Source: Pseudomonadota bacterium (GTDB lineage Bacteria; Pseudomonadota; Gammaproteobacteria; Acidithiobacillales; Acidithiobacillaceae). Taken from it: a stretch of 22,924 nt of DNA. Of the stretch, positions 16,925-22,924 are shown one piece after another; position 1 is the first letter of the stretch, and every line of letters begins with the position of its first letter. Below the pieces are notes generated by a model that was not told the DNA's origin, did not search any database, and saw nothing but the letters and a program-made list of their open reading frames with translations. The DNA lies in NCBI GenBank assembly GCA_021818125.1, contig JAKAFG010000007.1:1-22924 (forward strand), written 5' to 3'. The translations under genes were made by a program, and so were the position numbers.

Positions 16925-17997
16925 CCGTCACTGACTGGATGAATTCCGCCTTCCGCGCCGATATCGCCTGCAAAGAAAAATCGGCGGCGGTACTGGCAGT
17001 GCCTTTTGCACAGGCCAGCCAGCGTCTGATTGCCACCTTGCAAGCTGGCGGGCAGGTGCTCAGTTGCGGCAACGGCGGCTCTTCCGGCGATGCCCAGCAC
17101 CTGGCCTCGGAACTGGTCAACCGCTTTGAGACGACACGCCGCGCCCTGCCCGCTATCGCCCTCGGTACCGACAGCAGCGTGGTCACGGCCATCGCCAATG
17201 ATGCCTGCTACGAACAGATTTTCGCCCGACAGATTGAGGCGCTGGGCCGTCCGGGTGATTGCCTGGTCGCTTTCAGCACTTCGGGCAACTCCGCCAACGT
17301 CCTCGCCGCCGTTCATACCGCCCAGCAGCGCGGCATGTGGGTGCTGGCCCTTACGGGCAAGGAAGGCGGGCAGCTCGCGCCACTGCTACGCCCTGTGGAT
17401 ATTGAACTGCGCGTGCCGGAGCAAAACACAGCGCGCATTCAGGAAGTCCACCTCGTCCTCATTCATGCCCTCTGCAATGGTGTCGATGCCAGTTTTACGA
17501 ACAACGCGCCCGCGCCCGCGTTGCGCACCGGTCAGGTGCTCCGCGACCGGGAGGCGTTGCGCGAGGCCTGTGCCTTCCGACGCCCCCTGGTCTTTACCAA
17601 CGGCGTCTTTGATGTGTTGCATCGGGGCCATGTGCAGTATCTCGCCGAAGCCCGCGCCAAAGGCGCCTGCCTGGTGGTGGGCGTCAACAGTGATGCCTCG
17701 GTGCGCCGCCTCGGCAAAGGCGCGGATCGTCCGGTCAACAGTGAAGAGGACCGCATGGCGGTGCTCGCTGGCTTACAGGCGGTGGATTTCGTCACGGTGT
17801 TTGACGACGATACCCCGCTGAAACTCATCCAGCATCTCCAACCCGACGTGCTGATCAAAGGTGGCGACTGGCCGGTAGACCGCATCGTCGGCGCCGATTG
17901 GGTACAGGCCAGAGGCGGCCAGGTGCTCAGCATTCCTTTCCGCCACGAGCGCAGCACCACCGCTCTCTTACAAAAAATCCGGGAGAGTCAACCATGA
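16921..17997 (+). CDS. Fusion of GmhA phosphoheptose isomerase with HldE2/RfaE2 heptose adenylyltransferase
   Basis: 358 aa, two enzymes of the ADP-heptose pathway for LPS inner core. Residues 1-195 are a SIS-fold GmhA: CGNGGSSGDAQHLASELVNRF, and FSTSGNSANVL at 118-128. His60, Glu64, Gln174 and His182 line up with E. coli GmhA zinc ligands His61, Glu65, Gln172 and His180; to my recollection DiaA lacks the last, so isomerase is favoured. Residues 223-358 are a nucleotidyltransferase with FTNGVFDVLHRGH, GVNSDASVRRLGKG, RPVNSEEDR and IKGGDW, as in the C-terminal half of HldE. The steps catalysed are first and last of the pathway; the kinase (HldE1) and phosphatase (GmhB) are not here. The frame is continuous with no internal stop. 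Confidence 0.9.
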   Translation: MTVTDWMNSAFRADIACKEKSAAVLAVPFAQASQRLIATLQAGGQVLSCGNGGSSGDAQHLASELVNRFETTRRALPAIALGTDSSVVTAIANDACYEQIFARQIEALGRPGDCLVAFSTSGNSANVLAAVHTAQQRGMWVLALTGKEGGQLAPLLRPVDIELRVPEQNTARIQEVHLVLIHALCNGVDASFTNNAPAPALRTGQVLRDREALREACAFRRPLVFTNGVFDVLHRGHVQYLAEARAKGACLVVGVNSDASVRRLGKGADRPVNSEEDRMAVLAGLQAVDFVTVFDDDTPLKLIQHLQPDVLIKGGDWPVDRIVGADWVQARGGQVLSIPFRHERSTTALLQKIRESQP

Positions 17998-19379
17998 ACG
18001 TCAGCACCATCATCCCCGCCCTGCGCGCTGCCCTCGATACTGAGCGGGTGCGCGACGATGCCGATACCATTGCCATTTACAGCCGCGACGAGACACCAGG
18101 GAGCTGCGCACCCGTGATGGTGATCTTCCCGCGCAGCCATGAAGAGGTACAGGCCATTGTCAGCATCGCCCGCCGCCATCATCTGCCCCTTGTCCCGCGC
18201 GGGGCTGGCTCTGGTAATGTCGGCGGGGCTCAGCCGGTGCCCGGTAGTGCCGTCATCAGCTTCGAGTGCATGCAAAAAATTTGCGCTTACAGCGTCGTTG
18301 ATCGCACCATCACCGTTGAGGTTGGATGCATCACGGCCGCCATCAGCGCCTATGTGCAGGCTGATGGGCTTTTCTACCCCCCCGATCCCGGCAGCAACCT
18401 TTACTGCCGTATCGGTGGCAACCTGGCGATGAATGCCGGAGGCCCCCACGCCGTAAAATATGGAGTCACTCGCGATTATGTACTGGGCCTGCGCGCCGTC
18501 ACCGGCACCGGCGAGACGCTGTGCTGCGGCGTCCGTACCAGCAAAGGCGTGGTCGGCTATGACCTCACCCGCCTGCTGGTGGGCAGCGAAGGCACCCTTG
18601 CCCTCATCACCGAGGCCACCTTACGCCTGCTGCCCATGCCTGCCGCCAACGCCACCCTGCGCGCCGCCTATAGCAACACGGCGAGTGCCTGTGCCGCAGT
18701 ACAACGGGTCATGGCACAGCGAAACACCCCCAGCGCGCTCGAACTCATGGACCCCCATGCCCTGGCCGCCGTGCGCGCCATGGGCGCGGCCAGCGACCTG
18801 CCCGAAGGCAGCAACGCTCTGCTGATGGTCGAAGTGGATGGCGAGGCGGTCACACTCCCCGGACAAGTGCAGGCCATCCGCGCAGCACTGGCGGGTGAGG
18901 GGAGTCTGGAGATTCTGGAAGCTACCGACGCGGTTGCCATTGCGGATCTGTGGGCGGCACGCAAGTCCCTGTCTCCCGCCACCAAAGCCATGGCACCACT
19001 CAAGATCAACGAGGATGTGGTCGTGCCGGTCAGCCGTCTGCGCGAGTTGCTAGAGGCTATTGAAGGGATCGCCGCAGAGCAGTCCCTGCATATCGTCAGC
19101 TTCGGACACGCAGGGAACGGCAACCTGCACGTAAACTTTCTAGTCCACCCCCAGGATAAGGACGAGATGCGCCGCGCCCAGCACGGCTTGCAAAAGCTCT
19201 TCCAGACTGTACTGGCGTTGGGCGGGACGCTCTCCGGCGAGCACGGTATCGGCAGCAGCAAGCGCGCCTATGTCCCGCTGGAACTCAGTCCGGGAAACCT
19301 CGGCATTCAGCGCGCCATCAAACAGGTCTTCGATCCCGACGGCATTCTCAATCCCGGCAAATTGCTCCCCGAGATCTGA
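17994..19379 (+). CDS. FAD-linked dehydrogenase, GlcD / D-lactate dehydrogenase type
   Basis: 461-aa flavoprotein of the FAD-binding 4 (PCMH) family, oxidising a 2-hydroxy acid such as D-lactate or glycolate. FAD segments: PRGAGSGNVGGAQP, then PPDPGSNLYCRIGGNLAMNAGGP, and GYDLTRLLVGSEGTLALIT. C-terminal: HAGNGNLHVNF and GTLSGEHGIGSSKR, typical of GlcD and D-LDH. ATG 17994 overlaps the previous stop and has GGGAGAG upstream; the longer frame to 17898 was not used. The substrate is not determinable. Such an oxidase beside hldE2 is also seen, from memory, in some other proteobacteria. Confidence 0.88.
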   Translation: MNVSTIIPALRAALDTERVRDDADTIAIYSRDETPGSCAPVMVIFPRSHEEVQAIVSIARRHHLPLVPRGAGSGNVGGAQPVPGSAVISFECMQKICAYSVVDRTITVEVGCITAAISAYVQADGLFYPPDPGSNLYCRIGGNLAMNAGGPHAVKYGVTRDYVLGLRAVTGTGETLCCGVRTSKGVVGYDLTRLLVGSEGTLALITEATLRLLPMPAANATLRAAYSNTASACAAVQRVMAQRNTPSALELMDPHALAAVRAMGAASDLPEGSNALLMVEVDGEAVTLPGQVQAIRAALAGEGSLEILEATDAVAIADLWAARKSLSPATKAMAPLKINEDVVVPVSRLRELLEAIEGIAAEQSLHIVSFGHAGNGNLHVNFLVHPQDKDEMRRAQHGLQKLFQTVLALGGTLSGEHGIGSSKRAYVPLELSPGNLGIQRAIKQVFDPDGILNPGKLLPEI

Positions 19380-19382
19380 ATC

Positions 19383-20147
19383 ATGAACAGCATCCTCCAC
19401 GCCATCCAGCCGGTACGCCATATTTCCCTCAAAAGCTGGCGCGAAGATTTTGAGATGGACCTGCTAGAAAACACGCCCGCCCACCGCCTGCTCCGCGAGG
19501 CTGACACCTGGGTGGTACTCTTCCGCTCTGGCGTCATCTGCTTTTTCGGCGCGGGACCGGCGTTGCAGGCCAAAGTCATCGCCACCGTGCAGGCACAGTT
19601 CACTCCCATCGCCAACCCCAAGGTCGAAGAACTGGCGGTCCGGGTCGGCGAGCGCGATGGCGTGGGGCGCGACGGCGTCACCCTCAAAAATCTCGACGAA
19701 GAACGGATTCTCCTCGTTGCCCTGCGCCTGGCCCAGAGCCTCGCCCTGGAACTTCATGAAGAGGCCGTCGAAAATCTGCTGGAAACTACTCTGAACCTGC
19801 TTTCGGAAGTGACTCGTACCGGGCGTTTGCCGGGACGGCGCGGCGGGCACCTGCGTTTTCTCGCCTCGACTTCCGCCACCCGCACCGAAATCCTCTCCCG
19901 CCTGGCGGTGCTGGACAACCCCGACATCGTCTGGGAGACACCGGGCCTGGAGCTGCTCTCCCGCGAGCTCTCCGCCGACCTGGAGCTCACCAGCCGCTTT
20001 CGCGCCCTCGACGAAAAACTCGACGCCATTCATGAGGGGCTGGAAGTCATGATTGTCGCCAGTCGTCACCATCGGGAGACCATCCTGGAATGGATCATCA
20101 TTATCCTGATCTCGGTGGAAGCGCTGATTATGCTCATTGGCAAGTAA
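19383..20147 (+). CDS. RMD1/YagE family protein (DUF155)
   Basis: 254 aa. Recognised by the conserved DUF155 core, with DNPDIVWETPGLELL at about 179-193 then LELTSRFRALDEKLDAIHEGLEV, and by a single C-terminal membrane segment (about 234-252) starting EWIIIILISVE. Eukaryotic members (Rmd1/RMND1) are mitochondrial and tied to translation or membranes; the bacterial role is unknown. It begins 3 bp after the dehydrogenase stop, so is in the same transcript, and overlaps into close contact with waaF. Confidence 0.85.
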   Translation: MNSILHAIQPVRHISLKSWREDFEMDLLENTPAHRLLREADTWVVLFRSGVICFFGAGPALQAKVIATVQAQFTPIANPKVEELAVRVGERDGVGRDGVTLKNLDEERILLVALRLAQSLALELHEEAVENLLETTLNLLSEVTRTGRLPGRRGGHLRFLASTSATRTEILSRLAVLDNPDIVWETPGLELLSRELSADLELTSRFRALDEKLDAIHEGLEVMIVASRHHRETILEWIIIILISVEALIMLIGK

Positions 20148-20148
20148 A

Positions 20149-21279
20149 ATGGGCGGACGATCGCCAGCGTTGGAGAATGTTCCCACTGCGCACGATGTTG
20201 ACGATGCAGAACCACCCTATGACGAACATGAAGCCTTTATTCCGCATAACACCCGCATCGCCCACAGCTATGATCCTGCCCGTCTGCTGCTGATCGGACC
20301 GGCTTGGGTAGGGGATATGGTCATGGCGCAAGTATTGTTGCAGGTACTGCGCCGCCGCTGGCCGCGCCTGCAGGTGGATGTCCTGGCCCCGCCCGCCAGC
20401 GTCCCGCTGGCGGAGCGTATGCTGGAAGTACGACGGGCCATTCCCCTGAGCATCGACCACGGCCAGCTTGGCCTGAAGCTGCGTCGTCAGGTGGCAAAGG
20501 ATCTGCAGGAGCAGGATTATGACTGGTCCATCTGTCTGCCGAACAGCTTTAAATCCGCACTAATTCCATATTGGGCACGGATACAGACACGCACCGGTTT
20601 CCGCAGCGAAGGCCGCCGTTTACTGCTCAATGATCGCCATCGCCTAGACAAAAAGAAGCTGCTGCGGACCGTGGATCGCTTTGTCGCTCTCGGCCTGCCG
20701 CCGCGCCTTCCCCAACCCACGCAACTGCCTGCACCACGTTTACAGGTAAACCAGGCAACGCTTGCCGCTGCCTTGCAGCGACTGGGTATCGGCGTGCCCC
20801 AACGGCCTCTGGTCGCCTTGGCACCGGGTGCTGAATATGGCCCGGCCAAGCGCTGGCCGGTGCGTCACTGGATTACCCTGGCCCGGTCCCTTATTGAGCG
20901 TGGCCATGCTGTCTGGCTGTTCGGCAGTCCCAAGGATGCGGAAATCACTCAAGCCATAGCGGCCGCTGTCCCCGAAGCGCTTGATTTGGGCGGCCAGACC
21001 AGCCTGCTGGAGGCCGTTGATCTGCTCTCCCTCGCCCCCATCACGGTCAGCAACGACTCTGGTCTGATGCATGTCGCCGGTGCCGTAGGCAGCCGGGTCA
21101 TCGCTTTATATGGCCCCACGCCACTGCGCATGACCCCACCGCTGTCAGCCGGCGCCCAGCCCTTGCGTCTGGATATATCCTGTAGTCCCTGTGGCAAACG
21201 TGAGTGCCCCCTCAAACATCATCGCTGTATGGAAGACCTCAGCCCGGAACACGTCATTCGCCAAATTCCCCAGACATAG
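20149..21279 (+). CDS. waaF: ADP-heptose:LPS heptosyltransferase II
   Basis: Adds the second L-glycero-D-manno-heptose to the LPS inner core, at the cytoplasmic face of the inner membrane. 376 aa, GT9 fold. Motifs: LLLIGPAWVGDMVMAQ at about 46-61, LPNSFKSALIPYWA, ALAPGAEYGPAKRWP, TVSNDSGLMHVAGAVG, ALYGPT and the Cys-rich end CSPCGKRECPLKHHRC. ATG 20149 is 1 nt after the DUF155 stop. It gives an unusual 44-residue lead (acidic and His-rich) before the usual beginning; no later ATG or GTG before the fold was found, and the Shine-Dalgarno is weak, so expression probably relies on coupling. Confidence 0.93.
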   Translation: MGGRSPALENVPTAHDVDDAEPPYDEHEAFIPHNTRIAHSYDPARLLLIGPAWVGDMVMAQVLLQVLRRRWPRLQVDVLAPPASVPLAERMLEVRRAIPLSIDHGQLGLKLRRQVAKDLQEQDYDWSICLPNSFKSALIPYWARIQTRTGFRSEGRRLLLNDRHRLDKKKLLRTVDRFVALGLPPRLPQPTQLPAPRLQVNQATLAAALQRLGIGVPQRPLVALAPGAEYGPAKRWPVRHWITLARSLIERGHAVWLFGSPKDAEITQAIAAAVPEALDLGGQTSLLEAVDLLSLAPITVSNDSGLMHVAGAVGSRVIALYGPTPLRMTPPLSAGAQPLRLDISCSPCGKRECPLKHHRCMEDLSPEHVIRQIPQT

Positions 21280-21294
21280 TCGGAGCGCAGACAC

Positions 21295-21321
21295 AAAAAA
21301 GCCCCGACTGGCGGAGCGAGG
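21295..21321 (-). terminator. Probable terminator of the second porin gene
   Basis: On the minus strand: CCTCG, 10-nt loop, CGGGG (one G-T pair), a C, then six T. It lies about 100 bp beyond the porin stop. The stem is short, so it is less certain than the one at 721-744. The rest of 21280-21419 has no gene; ATGCC-AA-GGCAT at 21334-21345 is a small extra stem. Confidence 0.5.
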
Positions 21322-21419
21322 AGAGGAGGAGCAATGCCAAGGCATCGCAGGGGTAAAACGGCCTTGCCGGGTAGCGTTGCTGGCCGCCGGGCATTTCGCC
21401 TCGGCGCCCGCCTCCGTCA

Positions 21420-22763
21420 TTAAAATGCGTAGGTCAGCATCACCCGGTTATAAATGAAGGAATGGCCCTTATTGAAACCGGCACCATTACCAAATTGCGC
21501 GCTCGTTCCGGTACCCAATTCCACCCGGTCACGAATGGAGAGTCCCTTCAGTGCACCGCCAGGGAAGTAAGTCAGATCAAAATAAGGATAGCTGCTACTA
21601 CCATTATAATAGGTAGTAAAATGCGCAAAAGCCGCAATGGCCAGGAACTTCTGACCCACCAAATCAAGATGTTGTGCTATCTTGATCTTATAACCATGGC
21701 CTGGGCCCAGGTTATCCGCGAGACCACGAATCATCGCCGTCGTATACAGTGGATCAGTAGCATAGCCCACTGTATAGGGTGACACTATTCCACCATTCAT
21801 AAATCCGCCAGACTGTGGTTCGATAGCGTTATAGGCCACGCTGATTGTCCCATCACCCACGCCTGTTTTATAGTTCACACCACCAATGACGCCCCAAGCC
21901 GTGGCATTAGCACCTTGCCTGGATAACAAGGAGGCACCCCACTCACGCATGTACTGGGCACCCACAAAAGGATCAACACCTGTGTCGGTTTTCAGCGTGT
22001 AATCCACATTTGTATAAAACATCTTGGCGAATTGATAAAAGTCATAGTACCAGGCATCCGCCTTGGCCCCCATCAGAGAGTACGAGGCCCCAAAAGCCAG
22101 TGTACCACTGGTGGACGGGGCATTGATCGGCAATTGTGTACTACCACCGTATGCCACATCCCCTTCATAATTGGCTGGATAAAACAAGTTATCATTGTAA
22201 TAACCATTTGAGGTGCGACTCTTCCAGCGAAAAATACGCATGCCATACAGGTGTAAATCATGATATGGAGAAACTTCGGCAAAGACACCCTGATAAGTAG
22301 CTGGCAACATGCGCGAATCAGACCCGTTCAACCAGGGGGTGTTCAACTCCTGGTCTCCTGCCCGGACCAATAGCGTTTTTGGAATCTCATATTGGAGGTA
22401 AGCCTGTCCCAGGGCATCAATGGATTGTGGACCCATCAACGTCGGGTCCAGATGCGGGTAGGCCGGAGCGCCACTGGTATTATTAGCCCCGAGCGCATGT
22501 GCCGTGTAAAAACTGACACCCACACCAAAGCCACCCAGGAAAGGTGCGGTCTTGATATTCAGGATACCACCCAGACTAAAGGCATCCTGATTAAAGGTAT
22601 TGGGGCCGGTGGCGCCATAATCACGGCTGAAATAGTAAGAACGGATCTGCCCGTCAATCTTACTCTGCTTGAAAAAATCCGTCAGGGTTTCTGCCTGTGC
22701 GGCAGCACTGACGCCGCACAGGGCGGCAACAATGGCGATGGCAATGCGGTTTTTGGTAAACAC
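21420..22763 (-). CDS. OprD-like outer-membrane porin (paralogue 2), probably PhoB-regulated
   Basis: 447-aa beta-barrel porin, close paralogue of the one at the start of the window and nearly the same length (448). Sec signal peptide (VFTKNRIAIAIVAALCGVSA, read as Met at the GTG), cleaved near AQA-ETL; SKIDGQIRSYYFSR and GGFGVGVSFYTA follow; C-terminus VMLTYAF. The GTG start at 22763 is preferred: GAGGAGG lies just upstream, the length then matches its paralogue, and the upstream ATG at 22829 falls inside the promoter. Likely lets phosphate or a phosphate-yielding solute in when phosphate is scarce; inferred from the Pho box, not from the pore. Confidence 0.87.
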   Translation of the reverse strand: MFTKNRIAIAIVAALCGVSAAAQAETLTDFFKQSKIDGQIRSYYFSRDYGATGPNTFNQDAFSLGGILNIKTAPFLGGFGVGVSFYTAHALGANNTSGAPAYPHLDPTLMGPQSIDALGQAYLQYEIPKTLLVRAGDQELNTPWLNGSDSRMLPATYQGVFAEVSPYHDLHLYGMRIFRWKSRTSNGYYNDNLFYPANYEGDVAYGGSTQLPINAPSTSGTLAFGASYSLMGAKADAWYYDFYQFAKMFYTNVDYTLKTDTGVDPFVGAQYMREWGASLLSRQGANATAWGVIGGVNYKTGVGDGTISVAYNAIEPQSGGFMNGGIVSPYTVGYATDPLYTTAMIRGLADNLGPGHGYKIKIAQHLDLVGQKFLAIAAFAHFTTYYNGSSSYPYFDLTYFPGGALKGLSIRDRVELGTGTSAQFGNGAGFNKGHSFIYNRVMLTYAF

Positions 22764-22803
22764 AGCGACCTCCTCTTTAGGCATCCTTGCAACGATGTGT
22801 GGC

Positions 22804-22858
22804 ATAATAACGAGGAGATATGACAACATGATGACAGTTTTATGAATTTTTTATGACA
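22804..22858 (-). promoter_or_regulatory. Tandem Pho box and -10 of the second porin
   Basis: Minus strand. The core TGTCAT occurs three times, with one variant ATTCAT, and on the plus strand the repeats begin at 22853, 22842 (variant), 22831 and 22820, exactly 11 bp apart. This is the PhoB direct-repeat layout, CTGTCAT-4-CTGTCAT, twice over. A -10 TATTAT (22809-22804) lies 10 bp beyond the last repeat, the spacing seen where the Pho box replaces -35. The porin GTG is about 40 nt further on. Confidence 0.9.
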
Positions 22859-22924
22859 AAATATCCAGATAAACATAACGTGTAACCCCCTGATGAAGCA
22901 CTTAACTGTCAGAATAATGCCTAA

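Noticed and set aside
16921..17520. SIS domain as DiaA, the DnaA-binding replication factor
   Set aside because: Synteny would allow it, but the zinc ligands His60, Glu64, Gln174 and His182 favour GmhA; kept only as an alternative.
22764..22829. Upstream ATG extension of the second porin
   Set aside because: It would begin inside the Pho box, ahead of the predicted transcription start, and would spoil the signal peptide; GTG 22763 has the ribosome site.

Overview
The window reads as part of an acidophilic, sulfur-oxidising chemolithotroph of the Acidithiobacillus type. The grounds are a fused DoxDA thiosulfate:quinone oxidoreductase behind a Tat-exported DsrE-like protein, a compact mer operon, proteobacterial LPS heptose genes and two closely related outer-membrane porins. 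This assignment comes from protein families and gene order only; no database was searched.

Layout. (1) 1-2133: the 3' part of an SGNH/GDSL hydrolase (+), then a porin (-) with its own terminator. (2) 2134-4561: an AT-rich divergent intergenic region, then a Tat-signal DsrE-like protein and DoxDA (+), probably working together on thiosulfate outside the cytoplasmic membrane. (3) 4562-4785: not empty. On the minus strand it holds what looks like the 3' end (domains V and VI) of a truncated group II intron, lying between merA and a probable mer terminator. (4) 4786-7609: merT-merP-merA (-) diverging from merR (+) across a classic 19-bp-spaced MerR promoter. (5) 7620-9521: a 66-aa membrane protein and an NRAMP-related transporter with a non-canonical metal site (-), behind a hairpin-rich leader of about 230 nt. 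(6) 9522-13448: a large membrane-bound GGDEF-EAL protein (-) with a periplasmic sensor, two GAF domains, a PAS domain and an unusual C-terminal extension. (7) 13677-14641: tRNA-Phe and rsmI (-). (8) 14711-21279: a tight plus-strand run, lpoA - yraN - gmhA/hldE2 fusion - FAD-linked dehydrogenase - RMD1/DUF155 - waaF, centred on the cell envelope and LPS inner-core heptose. (9) 21420-22924: a second porin (-), paralogous to the first, behind a striking tandem Pho box.

How it works together. The Tat/DoxDA pair would feed thiosulfate electrons to the quinone pool. The mer genes import and reduce Hg(II). The NRAMP-related protein probably moves a divalent or trivalent metal. The lpoA-waaF block builds envelope. 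The two porins look like one duplicated pore gene under two regulatory regimes, one of them phosphate starvation.

The most notable points are the four-repeat Pho box, the solo group II intron tail, the GmhA-HldE2 fusion, the Tat-DsrE/DoxDA pairing and the NRAMP variant with its leader. No CRISPR array, complete insertion sequence, rRNA or replication origin was seen.
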